A stretch of 64,000 nucleotides of DNA from Aporrectodea caliginosa (taxonomy: Eukaryota > Annelida > Clitellata > Crassiclitellata > Lumbricidae). The notes below the pieces were generated by a model that saw only the letters and a program-made list of their open reading frames with translations, ran no database searches and was not told the DNA's origin. A program made the translations under genes and the position numbers. The stretch spans positions 656,594 to 720,593 of the forward strand of contig JACEVL010000201.1 of NCBI GenBank assembly GCA_020284085.1, written 5' to 3'. This document shows, piece after piece, positions 30,993 to 44,170 of this stretch (position 1 is the stretch's first letter; each line of letters begins with the position of its first letter).

Positions 30993-31239
30993 GGATGGAA
31001 AACTGAAAACAAGCAGCTTTTTGTAAATCATTTCTGCGTTTGAAACTGCCTTATTAGTTGAGTCAGCTTTTATCGCATTAGATTTGCTAACTTTAAGAAT
31101 CCCAGCATCTCTGTTCCACTAGAGCGCCCCCTTGTGAACTCAGCTATAAAATTAGTACATCGGCCTCACACTGTAAGTGGGAAGGTCAGACGGCGTGGGA
31201 GAGAACTGGCCGACCGCCCTTATATTCCGGGGTTAAGAA

Positions 31240-31245
31240 AATAAA
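31240..31245 (+). terminator. Probable poly(A) signal of the PDZ gene
   Basis: AATAAA about 250 bases after the stop codon at 30992, in an otherwise gene-free stretch. Confidence 0.6.
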
Positions 31246-31391
31246 GTCGCTTGTATTTCAAAACTTTGACTGTCTGTAGGGGTGGTTTATGGAACCATTC
31301 TTCATCTAGAGGCAATTATGGGTTTCATAATTATTTAGAACGAGTTCAAAGGTTATAAAATGAACCAGATGAACTTTAGAGGTTTATATGT

Positions 31392-31452
<61 letters not shown>

Positions 31453-31608
31453 GACGTGTGTGTGTGTATGTATGTCTGTGGTTATGTGTTCATGTATGTG
31501 AGTGTATGTGGGTGTGTGTGTGTATATTGTGTGTGTTTGTGTGTGTGCAAACATTTATAAATATGCAATTATCACATATGCACGTCATATGCCACGTGCT
31601 TTATCACG

Positions 31609-31664
<56 letters not shown>

Positions 31665-32880
31665 AACCAAACAAGCAGACGATACACGATACTAACAGCG
31701 GACCGAGGAGGAGAGCGTAAGGTCATCGTGAACTGCTGTCCAACATCAGACGGGAGAGAGGCTAAGCCAAGATCTAAGACATATGGACTGGATGACTGAT
31801 AAGGAACTCAGAAGGTTAAAGGTTGCGAGTTCAAGAGGTCATGGGTTCAACTTCACAGCAGCAGCTGAACCGCACTTGTCATCTGGTTTCTCACTAGGTG
31901 TCGTCGCTGTGGGGTCCGTGGGGGAACTAAACCCATGACGATCGCGAATAAGTTGGTGCCCTGCGTCATAAAGTTCTAGATACATTAAGCTTAATGTATC
32001 TAGAAACTCTCGTCTGCGCTTAGCTATCAAGTGCCAAGTGGTGCTTTAGAAATCTAGAGATTGAGAGTACTGTTACGAAGATCTATAATAAAAATGTATT
32101 TTTCGATACAATAAGAGAGGTCACAGAGACGATACGAATGGCCATTGGCACTTATACATTGCCCCAAACGGATTTGGGGACAAGGGAGAAAATACTGTGT
32201 GAGCCAATCGGGGTTTTATTGGGCAGCCACTGAGCAACCACTTGGGAATGCACTGCGAACTCCAGAAGGGTGAGAACAAGTGTTGTATGACTCATCCGCT
32301 AAGACTTTAAGAATTGTCTCAGATATCCGGAGGCCGGCGGATCTAAGCTGCATGACCCCTGCGACCTCTGTAGTACACTCTAAATTATGCACTGGGTTTT
32401 TTAGAAGGCAGAGGCTCCAGCCCATTTCGAGTGATGCCAGTCCCAAGTCTGGATAAAGGAGGAGGGTCACGTCAACGAACGTGACAGCCATAAGATGTCG
32501 ATAAATAATGGAAACTGCTACTAGCTGTATTTCTGTTGGAGGTCAACATAGGAAAGTCGATGCGATAGGCTTCTGAATGGTTCAGGCCATCAGGGCTAAT
32601 GAACGTACGACTCCTAGTGTTGGCCCACTGTAATTTTCGATCATCACTTAAGTTCACTGAACTACTATATCCGAGATTCCACTTCTCCAGCTTCGCTTCT
32701 CTGACTCCATATCATGGACCAACTGTCGATAATTTGACGGACGGTTTTGGGTGACGTCTATGGGTTAAAATCAACCCTCCCCATTGTCGTGCGTCTTTTC
32801 TAAGTATTATGTTTGCATTAATGAACATAATTATACTTATTGTAACGCTCTTAGATGTTTGTTAGAAGCGCTGTGCTCGC
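31246..32880. other. Intergenic DNA with TA and CA microsatellites and a perfect palindrome
   Basis: TA array at 31395-31449, CA array at 31611-31661, and a 32 bp perfect palindrome centred on AAGCTT at 31974-32005. No gene recognised. Confidence 0.65.
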
Positions 32881-33150
32881 TAGCCTAAGTTAACTTAAAT
32901 GGGTTACACTTATCTCCCGCTAACTTAATTGGGTTACACATATCTCCCGTTAACCTAAGTCGGTTGTACATATCTTCCGGTAGCCTAAGTAGGTTACACA
33001 TAGGCCTAATTATCTCCATAAGTCCGTAAAGGTAAAGTCCGTAAATAGAATCTACCGCTAGCCTAAGTCGGGAGACTTGCACATGTATCCCGTTAACTTA
33101 AGTTGGTTACACATATCTCCCGCTAACCTAAAGTGGGTTACACATATCTC
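32881..33150 (+). repeat. Minisatellite with a unit of about 30 bp
   Basis: Imperfect copies of ATCTCCCGCTAACTTAA plus GGGTTACACAT, some with CCTAAGT in place of ACTTAA. About six copies, interrupted at 33003-33060. Confidence 0.8.
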
Positions 33151-33925
33151 AGTTACTGAGCCTGGTCGACCCTGCTTCTCCGGGTCACCCTTCTTACACC
33201 CTCTTTCCATCCCTCCCGCCCGCTCTACGAGTGAATGGTACACTGTATTACGAGGTCGAACTCCCGCTGTTGTCATGAGGTTATCTGCTGGAAAGATTGT
33301 GTTCGCCGGAAACCATGGCAAGCCGAGCTTCCATTATCATCAAGAGGGATTCCAGTTCGCACACCGATCGTATATCCCTTATTCGACAATCTGAATTTCA
33401 GGTTTACAAGGTCCGCCTTAAATGTCGTGGCAACCATTACAGCGGTGGTAAAGAATTTTCTAATTACAAAATGAGCAGATCTAGTCCATATATCTGCTGC
33501 AGAAGAATGTTACAATTATATTTACATTTTTTATACAATTTAGATTTAATCGGTGGAGGAATTGAAGATCGAGATTTACTTGTCATCGTGAAGTAACGTA
33601 CTTGTAAAATGTAATCAGTTTGTTTTAGAATGTAATGCGATGCATCAGCAGCACTACGTTCTCCTCCAGAGCTTCAAACTCTTGAAGTGTATCTTCTGGA
33701 CTGGTAGCCAACTAGCCAAACACACAGTGCCTCCGAGATAATTCTGAGAGGCGCCATACAAATGTTTTCGCTACAGCTACAACTACACTTACATCTGCGG
33801 TTACAAGTCTACCAGCGTCCAGATCACAGAAGTGCCATCCATTCGCAGGTGTAATTTAAAGATTGTTGGAGTTCACTGTTGAACAATTCGTGCCTAAGAT
33901 TTTGCGCGTGCCTTCGCTTTCAGTA
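33151..33925. other. Intergenic DNA
   Basis: No supported gene. A SINE tail fragment (GAGAGGCGCCATACAAATG) lies at 33745-33768. Confidence 0.45.
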
Positions 33926-34190
33926 CGTTTGAATATGCGACGTTTGAATCTGCGACGTTTCAATCTATGATGCTCTAATGATTAGAGCATCATAGATTAG
34001 AGTCTAATCTGTGACGCTTTAATCTGCGACGTTTGAATGCGTGACGTTTGAATCTGTGAGTCTGTGACGTTTGAATCTGTGACGAATCTTGGACGTTTTA
34101 ATATGTGACGTTTTAATCTGTGACGCTTTAATCTGTGACGTTTGATTCTGTGACGGTTTAGTCTGTGACGTTTGAATTGGTGACTCTTCT
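33926..34190 (+). repeat. Minisatellite with a 15 bp unit GTGACGTTTGAATCT
   Basis: About 14 imperfect copies; variants have GACGCTTTAATCT and GCGACG. Each unit contains TGACG. A 37 bp perfect palindrome with a one-base centre sits inside the array at 33962-33998. Confidence 0.85.
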
Positions 34191-36474
34191 AGTTTTCTGT
34201 GTGTTGCGTTGCTTGCTTATGACATTCTGTTCTTAATAACATTGAACATCTCATACTGCAGATTTATAACTCTTTTGTGATGTATTTAAAAGTCGCTTAC
34301 GGTAAACAACCGAATACATGCATGCATTATTCTATAGCGCCAATTGTGACTCGACAACTCGTTAGAGGCTATACAGTTTACGTTTTTGTGTCAGGGACTG
34401 AAGTGCACAAGTATAAATTAATTTATATGACTTGCAAATATCATTTTTCGATTGAAAACAGATTAGTGAATTATACAGAGAACGTGTGCTTGTGAATTTT
34501 GCTTTCATGCCATGGATTGTTCAATTCAGTCTTGCTTTTCTTTGCAAAGTGTCATCAAAAGCCGATTTACTAATTTAAGAATTGAAGTTTTTTGCTGTTC
34601 TTCTCTTCTTCGGAACTTTGTCTACCTTCTCCAAGGTCGTAACTTTGTCACACAAAGCGGTGGTGACCAATTCCCTCATTTCTCTCTCCCCTTTCCCTGT
34701 ATAGAAATTTTCTTCTCTTCCTTTCTGATCTAATTTTCCTTCTTTTCCTTTTCCTTTCACCCCTTGTCTTTCTCGTATACCCAACTGCTCTTTCCATTCG
34801 TTTCCCTTCCTTTCTGTAACATTTTGCATTTCCTTTTAGTTCTTTCATTCTTTTCTTTTGCCTTCCTCTTCTTTTGCCGTCTATTTCGACACCGTATATC
34901 ATTCGTTCTTCTTCTCGTGCTCTTGTTTATCTTCCTTGCTATATCGTTCTCTTACCTTCTTATGTAATGTAATTGAACATTTATATAGCGCCCCTTCAAG
35001 ATATCTACTCACAGGCGCTCTCTGCGTTTGCCGATATGATGATGTTAAATGTATTTACGAACGAATACTTTACATCAGTTACCAAAACAATGCACAGTAA
35101 GCTTGAATACTCACCAGTGGCGGGCCCACGCACACACGAGGAACCAACCAATGGATTCCTATCGACAACTGAAGATTGAATGGATGTTCAGAGTCCCAGA
35201 ACCAAGTTGCGTCGATAGGATAGAGCGGCCACAGGTGTCAAAGTTCGCACACACGATGATGTTGCTAGGGTTAGAGCCCTGGGGTCTGGAGCGCCTCTGA
35301 ATCTCTGAGTGGCGCTATGCAAATGTTCAATTACAATTACAAAATTACAAAGTTGCATAGTATTTATTTAAGCAACCAATCGCACCTTCTTGATGATGCA
35401 CTGCATTTCTCTGAGGAGCCAACTCTCCACAACAAATCCTTATTAGCGATAACATAATATGCATAGAACTTCTCACAAGAAACATTCCTGATATTGTACA
35501 AGATGCGCGTGTAAAGTAGTAAAAAGCTGCCATGAAATAATAGCCAATAAATAGCCAAATGCAACAAACATACAAAAGCCGGATATTTTCCAGGTGTTTA
35601 GCTTTCCCTGCAGGACAGAGGACATGAGGCCAAAAGGTGGGCAACCCTAATTATTAGACCTCTACCGATGGTCGCTTCACTCGCAATCAAAATCCTAATC
35701 AATGGGAGAGGCCAGATCAGAATCCGACAAATCAGAGAAAGAAAGGAGATGACGTCGCTATAGAAGTCATTAGATTAGGTTAGGCCTAGATTAGATTAGA
35801 TTCGATTTTACTGGTGAAAAAGTAGGCCTATTTAACAAATTAAAATAGGCCAAATAGAGATTGATGATTTTGATAGGCCTACTATGATGTGTGTACACCA
35901 AAATGCGGTTAGGCCTACTATGATGTGTGTACACCAAAATGCGGTTAGCAATTGGTTTACTACTTACTTACTTATCTATAACATTAAAGTAGCCCTAATG
36001 TACTGAAGAAGGTATAATGTTCAAATATAGGCATAAATTACTAAACTTGGTCTAAACGGATCTAATAATCAAGTAGACCTAAAATTAGGTCTTTCATATC
36101 AAAGTAGGCCATATATAATGCCTAAACCAGTCGCCAATTGCACAGATGTAAAAAATGCACGAATGTACTGATATGGCTGTCAACGAATCGAAAAAAGTTG
36201 TCAGAGCACTCAGTTCAAAACGATTCAAAACATTTTTCGACAGCATCTGTCTTTCGTTCAAAATGTCGAAGTCATTTGAACGAACTGACCCGGGATTTGG
36301 GCTTAGAAGTAAGTGCTGCACTTGGCAGTGACCTTGTCTATTGATGAGTGAGCCAGCCCAACATCTCCAAAATGGCCACAGTAAGTTGGTCCATATTGAA
36401 CCCACAAGTGCAATGCAATAGTCACTGTATTTGATATTGTCCTCTTTGCAAACCGAAGCTCATAAGTGCGCATC
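34191..36474. other. Intergenic DNA with SINE tails and a short tandem duplication
   Basis: SINE tail fragments at 34966-35020 (plus) and 35280-35335 (minus). A 36 bp unit (AGGCCTACTATGATGTGTGT then ACACCAAAATGCGGTT) is duplicated in tandem at 35875-35945. TAGGCCTA words are frequent at 35780-36100. No gene recognised. Confidence 0.5.
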
Positions 36475-36712
36475 AAGTAAGATGCGGGATCGATTCCCGC
36501 TACCCCCTTAAGGTTGATTCAGCCTTCCATTCGTCAGATGGCGTAGGTAAAATGAGCAGTATGATGTAATGGGGGCTTTGCATGGCTGTCATACAGTTAA
36601 ATTCGACTCCTGTAATAACTTGTGATCATCCGTTCATACTATGACTTGTAATCATACTGCGTAATTATCAGCTTGAATTAATAAAGAAGAATATCATAAT
36701 TATCTTACATTA
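36475..36712 (+). repeat. tRNA-derived SINE, family A, 5'-truncated
   Basis: Begins near the box-B-like GATCGATTCCCGCTACCCC, then GCATGGCTGTCATACAGTTA and CTTGTGATCATCCGTTCATA, ending AATTAATAAAGAAGA. Lacks most of the tRNA-like head of the copies at 11150 and 26460. Confidence 0.8.
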
Positions 36713-37337
36713 TTATAGAACATCGCTTAACTGTTATTGAGGCGTTTGAAGTTCAAATTTAAACATTCCAAGCATGCACGTAAAAGATACAAAGTTTAAT
36801 CTGATCACAATGAGTTCCCATGGTAACCATGACGCCATTAAATTTTTTCTTGATTTTAAGAATTGTTCTTAACCCGAGAGCATTTTTACTCTTCTCTTTG
36901 CATTATTGTTGTTATTAAGTCCTTGTGCAATCGTTTCCAATTTCTTTAATTAGTAATACTTTCTATTTAGCCTATTATCACCTCCTCTGGAAACGGTAAG
37001 TTCAGAAATAATTATTGATTAAAATTATCAATAGAAGCCCTAAGTATCAACATTTTGCGCCCATATTTTGTTTATTTGCGCAAAGAATAGTCTATGTATT
37101 TCAAAATCTGCGTTGCAGTTCACAAGTAGCCTAAGACCTACATTTTATCCAACCGACCTATAGCTGTCTCTGTTCCACAATTATGTTCACCCCTCTTACG
37201 CATAGGCTAGCTATTGCACTTGGTAATTGAATGCTGTGATTCCTACTGTAATTCGCACCAAAATAGTGCTGTGCTCTGGTCTTTCGGTTAAACCGTAGTT
37301 AACGTTGTCAAGTAATTTTATATGTTCAGCTTAAAAC

Positions 37338-37575
37338 GGAAGCTGGATTATTTGATGAAAGTAATTGTTTGCCTAAATGGAAGTTTGATTGATGAAACGA
37401 ATTCTTTGCTTAAATAGAAGCTGGATTGATGGAAAATTTGTTTCCGGAAATAGAAGCTGATTTGATTAAACAAAGTCTTTGCTTCCATATAAGCTGGATT
37501 GATGAAAATAATCCTTGCTTCAATAGAAGCTGGAATGATGAAAATATTTTTTTGCTTAAATGGAAGCTGATATTG
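37338..37575 (+). repeat. Minisatellite with a unit of about 40 bp
   Basis: Six imperfect copies of GAAGCTGGATTGATGAAA followed by AATTCTTTGCTTAAAT. Spacing varies from 38 to 44 bp. Confidence 0.8.
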
Positions 37576-38455
37576 ATGACAGTTATCATGAACATTGGTA
37601 GACTGCCGACCTACCAACGTACATGTAAAGTAGGCCTACGGCACTGAAGACATTAAAATAATTTGGCATCGTAAAGCTGTTTTACTGGACTTTCTTGATC
37701 GTTGTTCAGAGCATTGGAATTCTTTGTTCAGATTATTTAGTTCTGTCAATCCTTTGATGTCATTTACGTTCAAACTTATTTATGACTCTTCTCTTTCAAA
37801 CTCCATACACACCATAGCCTGGCATGATGGCATCTGATTTGTCTGATCTGTCCGATTTCAACCTCACTTCTGGAAATAGGTTTTTATTATAAGAAAACTA
37901 AACAGAGAGAGGTATAAATGTAGAGATGTGAGAGAATTTTTAAAGCACTTCTCATAGCATAGCCTATGTATGTATATATGTATGTATGTATGTACGTGCA
38001 CATGTACATGTATGTATGCACGTATATATGCATGTACGCATATTGTATGTGCATGCATGTACGATTGTACGTATTCCACTTGAGCGACCTTTGAAATGCA
38101 TAATATGTAATTTGTATTCTTGCATTACGATGGTTATCATCTATAGTTAAACATCTATTATGTCTGATAAATGTGATGGAATCGTTCTTCGTGTCATTAT
38201 CTCTAAATGCTATTTAGAGATAATGAATTTTATTCGGGCGTTTACACAGGTGGTGGTGGTGATGATGATGATGATCCTGATGAGCTTCGTAATTGTTCGT
38301 TCTTCGTCGGGAATCGTCGGAGTTCGGTCGTCGGGTAATTTGCGGAAGCAGCAGTCAGTGGATTCGGTGGGAAGTGGTCGTTAGAGGGTGCGTGGCCCTC
38401 CATGGGAATAGCACACAGTTGGTAATTGGAGGAAGCGTCGATTGGATGGGAAGGT
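37576..38455. other. Intergenic DNA with a perfect hairpin
   Basis: A 15 bp perfect inverted repeat with a three-base loop lies at 38194-38226 (arm TCATTATCTCTAAAT). ATGT-type repeats at 37965-38060. No gene recognised. Confidence 0.55.
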
Positions 38456-38735
<280 letters not shown>

Positions 38736-39378
38736 AAACCGCAGCCATCCGTTAATTCCTCATTCCCAGTGCTACCAATCCTTTGGAATTTTCACAGGAT
38801 CTTCGGATTTTGGGTCGACTTTGGATCTGGGGTTTTGCATAACAATCTTGGGATTTTTTCTATGGTCTGCAGACTAGTTTTTATCGGACTTTCCAACAGT
38901 GGTAGCGAATCAGATTAGCAAAGACTCGCTCAGTGAAAGACATTTATTACTATTGTAACTTGTAAACATTGTAATTTGTTAATACAGTGTTATGCTCCGG
39001 TTTTTCGATGCCAGTTCTTAACTCAGCATTTTTGTGAATAATTGTGAATGTTAAGACACATTTCATATTTCATCACAACTTTTTCCTTTTCAGTAACTTG
39101 TGATTTTTGGTACACTCTTGGCCAATCATGGAATTTTTCTGGAAAGATCTTGGGATTTCAGAAAACGGAGAGTTGTAGCACTTCTCATTCCCCGTTGTTC
39201 TCCAGATGACCTTCACTCACCGAATGACCTTCAACCTCCGTCGCCTCCCCTCTGTCAACCATAGGACCAAAACCTGGTCGCCAAGGTCATCCACTTGACC
39301 CTCCGTCCAAAATTCACCTGCAACATTTGACCTCCCCATATGCTGAGTCGTTAACCCCCCATTGAAGCTTTGCAAGCG

Positions 39379-39740
39379 TCTTATTGACCATTCAACAGAC
39401 CTTCATTCAGTTCATTCAAATCTATTGAATGAAAATAGTTACACGAGTCTGTCTGTCAGTATGTGTGTCTGTCTCTGTGTATGTGTCAGTCTCTTCTGTC
39501 TGTCTGTCTGTCTGTCTGTCTGCCTGCCTGCCTGCCTGCCTGTCTGTCTGTCTGTCTGTCTTATTGACCATTCAACAGACCTTCATTCAGTTCATTCAAA
39601 TCTATTGAATGAAGATAGTTACACGGGTCTGTCTGTCTGTCTGTGTGTGTGACTGTGTGTCTGTGTATGTGTGCGTGTCTATCTGTCTGTCTGTCTGTCT
39701 GCCTGTCTGTCTGTCTGTCTGTCTGTCTGTCAGATTTAGT
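39379..39740 (+). repeat. Tandem duplication of a 76 bp unit plus TCTG arrays
   Basis: A segment starting CTTATTGACCATTCAACAG and ending TTACACGAGTCTGTCTGTC occurs at 39379 and again at 39560 with two differences; each copy is followed by a TCTG/CCTG array. Confidence 0.85.
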
Positions 39741-40104
39741 CTAAACGTTAATCAAATGGTCAATTGCACGTCCAAGGTTTGCCCTTCGATTGGATTTAAA
39801 TATAGGCTGCTATAGTATAAATGGTGTCAGGTATGTAATTATACCACGGGCTCATCTGCATACCAACCAGGTAGCTACATGCAGCCTTTGAAATTATTCA
39901 GCGGAGTAGCAAATATAATGTATACAGCATGGGCTTACGAATTGACTCTAGGTGACCGCGTGCCAACGGCCGCAAACCTTTCACTTAAATGTACAGCGGG
40001 TATGCGCTCTTTTAACATAACAAAACGGTCGAAAAAACACACTAACCTTGCCAGATACTGACGTCATTCGCCCAGGCTGCCACGAAGCATACGATGCTAC
40101 ATTT

Positions 40105-40765
40105 GTACACCTTTAAAACGCCTTTACAGTCTCTATAATTATATTCGCTTCGATTATTCAGTGAATGTGCATTGTGCATACATAGTGCTGGGAGATCATA
40201 CCAGCTCGACGTCGAGCCATAAGATGCTATTAAAGAATGGAAACTACTAATTTTTTTCTTGTTCTAAGTTTATAACATGGTGGAAACTGCAAAAACTTTC
40301 TTGTGAAGATATACGGCCGTTGGTGCCTTAAGACATCGTTAAACTTTTGGCTCTAAAGGTTAGTGAATGCAATTAGCCTATAACTTCTACTGCGCCGCTG
40401 TCTAATGTACAAGGAATCAACCGATGCCACACCTAAAAAACCACCTTTAAAACGCCTTCCCCTTCTCTATAATTATATTCGCTTCGATTATTAGTCAGTG
40501 AAGGTGAAGACATAGTGCGGGGAGATCATACCAGCTCGACTTCAAGCCATAAGATCTTATTAAACAATGAAAAGTGCTAATCTTTGTCTTATTCTAAGTT
40601 TATAACTACCGTGAAAACTGCACAAACTTTCTTGTGGAGACCGAACGGCCTTTGAAGCCATAAGACATCGTTAAACTTTCGACTCTAAAGGTTAGTGAAT
40701 GCAATTATAACTTCTAACGCGCCGTTATCTAATGCACAAGGCATCAACCGATGGCACACCAAAAC
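40105..40765 (+). repeat. Two diverged copies of a 330 bp block in tandem
   Basis: Landmarks repeat about 330 bp apart: ACCTTTAAAACGCC (40110, 40443), TATAATTATATTCGCTTCGA, GGAGATCATACCAGCTCGAC (40191, 40521), AAGACATCGTTAAACTTT, GGTTAGTGAATGCAATTA and AATCAACCGATG. The copies differ by substitutions and small gaps. No protein domain is visible. A faint third copy may start near 41465. Confidence 0.8.
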
Positions 40766-40879
40766 CAAGACGTAATCAGGTCAACATCCAGAAGATCAGT
40801 CCACAGTCAAGTAATTAACAGTGAGAAAACTCAACTGTACCAAAAATTGTCTTCGATGTCAACGGCCTTGTTTTTCATT

Positions 40880-41155
40880 CATTCATTCATTCATTTCAGA
40901 TATTTATATAGCGCCCCTTCAAGATTTCTACTCAGAGGCGCTCCCGACTACAGCGCGGAGACTGAATCGGAGTTTCACGCCGAAGCGCATGAGCAATTGC
41001 GAGTGAAGGACTTGCCCAGGGTCCCTACGCGGCGGCTTGAGGTGGATTCGAACCCGCAACCCTCCGGCTGCAAGGCACCGAATATACCCCCTGGAGGTGG
41101 ATTCGAACCCGCAACCCTCCGGCTGCAAGGCACCGAACATACCTCTACACCACCG
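40880..41155 (-). repeat. tRNA-derived SINE, family B, inverted, with a duplicated head
   Basis: Reverse complement of the 13394 element: tail TATATAGCGCCCCTTCAAGA, core AAGGACTTGCCCAGGGTCCC and tRNA-like head GGATTCGAACCCGCAACC. The head is duplicated: about 51 bp containing GGTGGATTCGAACCCGCAAC occurs twice in a row. Confidence 0.85.
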
Positions 41156-41156
41156 C

Positions 41157-41395
<239 letters not shown>

Positions 41396-41596
41396 GATGT
41401 CGTAAGAAGTCATTAAACATTCTACAGTAGTTTAATTAAAATCCATTCTATCTAAACTTCTAAAGGTATCGAAATAAGATTTAGTATAAAAGACACAATG
41501 GTAGCGTCAGATCGACGTCAAAGGATCTGGCAGTCATAGGATATCGTTAAACACTGTATGCTCGACTTGCTAACTCCTATATGTGTGTGTGTGAGG

Positions 41597-41672
41597 GTGC
41601 GCTATAGTCCAGTGGTTAGCGTGATGGACTACCAACCCAGTGGTCCGGAGTTCAAATCTCCGTTACGGTAAA
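41597..41672 (+). repeat. tRNA-like sequence (SINE head or tRNA pseudogene)
   Basis: Box-A TATAGTCCAGTGGTTAGCG and box-B GGAGTTCAAATCTCC are well kept and spaced as in a tRNA. The acceptor-stem halves do not pair. It resembles the head at 19540-19612 and is most likely a SINE-related remnant. Confidence 0.65.
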
Positions 41673-42009
41673 AGCCGTTTCGAAATGTCTGCTCAGCTAG
41701 CGTTCCCTGGCAAACTCAACTATAGGTATGTTTTTTATGTATCTATGTATATCGGTGAGAAAGGCGTGACTTTTTAAAAGCTTTGAAATGCCCATGGATT
41801 TTGACAAGCTCCTGCTTTTTAGGGCATCGGCTGGGGTAGGCCTTAGCGCTGCCCGCGGGGCTCACAGCGGCTGAGGCCGGCCTTGGCTGCCGATGAGGCC
41901 TTCTTCGTTTGCCTTGATGACCTGTGGGTCACGATCAACCGATGAAGGAATGCGGAGAATTCGGCTTCTGCTATGAAAATAAACTCAGGGGTGTCGCCAA
42001 AAGACAGCA

Positions 42010-44170
42010 CGAACCCAATCAAGTCAGACAGACAGAGAAAGACAGACAGCAGACAGACAGACGACAGAAAGACAGACAGAAAGACAGACAGACTGAAAGA
42101 CAGCAGACTAGACGGGAGACATACAACAGATAGATAGACAGGCATGAAGACAGATATATAGACAGACAGATAGATGGACAGACAACAGGAAGACAGACAG
42201 AGAGACAGACAGATAGACAGACAGACAGACAGATAAAAAAACAGAAACAGACAGACAGACAGACCCAAAAAAAACAGACAGTCAGATAAAAGACAGACAA
42301 CGTCAGAAAGACATACACAAAGACCCACAGACACACAAACCCAAAAACCCCAGACACACAGGCAGACATACGGGGGGGGCGGAGACAAGAAGGTAACGGA
42401 GGCAGACAAGGCAGAAGACGGGGAAAAAACAAAAAGGGGAAAAAGGGGAGGGAGGGGGAGAACCCGACAGAGACGGGCAGGGGCAGAGACAAAGGAGAGG
42501 CAGGGCAGAGGCAGAGGGAGAACGAGGCAGAGGCACAGGGCAGAGGGGGCAGAGGCAGGGGAGGCAGAGGCAGAGGCAGAGGCAAAGGGAGAGGAGAGGG
42601 AAGGCAGAGGCAGAGGCAGAGACAGGGAGAGGCAAAGGGAGAGGCAAGGCAAGGAGGCACAGGACAGGCACAGGCAAGGCAAGGCAAGGCAGAGCGGCGG
42701 GCGGGGAAAAGAAGGGGGGACAAAGGGCGGAAGGGGACGGCGAAACAGAGGCAGAGGCAGAGGCAGAGGCAGAGGCAGAGGGAAGGGGGCAGAGGCAGGG
42801 CAGAGGGGCAGAGGGGCAAGGCAGAGGCAGAGGCAGAGGCAAAGGGAGAGGCAGAGGCAGGGCAGAGGCAGGCAGAGGCAGAGGCAGAGGCAGAGGCAGA
42901 GGCAGAGGGAGGGCAAGGAGGAGGCAGAGGAGAGGCAGACAAGGCAGAGGCGAGGCAGAGGCGAGGCAGAGCAGAGGCACAGGCACAGGCAAGGCAAGGC
43001 AAGGCAGAGGCAGAGGCAGAGGCAGAGGCAGAGACAGAGCAGAGCAACAGAGGCAGGGCAGAGGCAGAGGCAGAGGCAGAGGCAGAGGCAGAGGGAGAGG
43101 CAGAGGCAGAGGCAGAGGCAGGGCAGGGCAGGGCAGGGCAGAGGCAGAGGCAGAGGCAGAGGCAGAGGCAGAGGCAGAGGCAGGGCAGGGCGGGCGAGGC
43201 GGGCGAGAGTGAAAGAGGCAGAGGCAGGGCGGGCGGGCGAGGCAGAGGCGGGCGGCAGAGGCAGGGAGGCAGAGGCAGGGCAAGGCAAGGCAAGGCAGAG
43301 GGAGAGGCAGAGGCAAGGCAGAGGAGAGGCAGAGGCAGAGGCAGAGGCAGAGGCAGAGGCAGACAGAGGAGGAAAGGAGGGAGAAGAGGGGCAGAGGCAG
43401 AGGCAGAGCAGAGGCAGAGGCAGAGGCAGAGGCAGAGGCAAGGGAAAAGGCAGAGGCAGAAACAGGCAGAGGCAGAGGCAGAGGAGAGGCAGGGCAGAGG
43501 GAGAGGCAGAGGCAGAGGCAGAGGCAGAGGCAGAGGCAGAGGCAGGGCGGGCAGAGGCAGAGGCAGAGGCAGGGCAGGGCAAGGCAGAGGCAGGGCAGAG
43601 GCAGAGGCAGAGGCAGGGCAGGGCAAAGGGAGCCGGGGGAAGGCAGAGGCAGAGGAAGGGAGAGGGCAGAGGCAGAGGCAAGGCAAGGCAAGGCAAGGCA
43701 GAGGCAGAGGCAGGAAAGGGAGGCAAGGCAGAGGCAGAGGCAGAGGCAGAGGCAGAGAGGGCAAGGGGAGGCGGGAGAGGCAAAGGGAGACGAGGCAGAG
43801 GGGAGAGGAAGGCAAGGCAGACAACAAGGCAGAGGCAACAGAGGACAAGGCAACAGAGGGAACAGACAGAGGAGGCAGACAAGGCAGAGGCAGGGCAGGC
43901 AGAGGCAGGGAAGGCGGGCGACAGAGGAGAGGCGGGGAAAGCGGGCAAAGGAGAGGAAGGCAGAGGCAAGGCAGACAGGGCAAGGGAAAGGGAACCCCGA
44001 GGGGGCGAGGAGGCAGAGGCAGAAGGGGGGCAGAGGCAGAGGCAGAGGGAGGCGGGAGAGGGACCCCAGAGGCAGAGGAGAGAAAGAGGAGAGGAGAAGG
44101 GGGGGAAAAAGGGAAAAAGGAAGAGAAAAAGGGGGGAAAAGAAAAAAAAAGAAGAAAAAAAAAAAAAAGA
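42010..44170 (+). repeat. Purine-rich satellite: GACA array then a GAGGCA hexanucleotide array
   Basis: GACAGACA repeats fill 42025-42300. From about 42480 to 44090 the sequence is GAGGCA/GGCAGA with GGCAAG variants, then an A/G-only run to 44170. Pyrimidines on the plus strand are nearly all single C. Open frames over 600 codons in all three minus frames are a by-product and are not genes. Confidence 0.95.
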
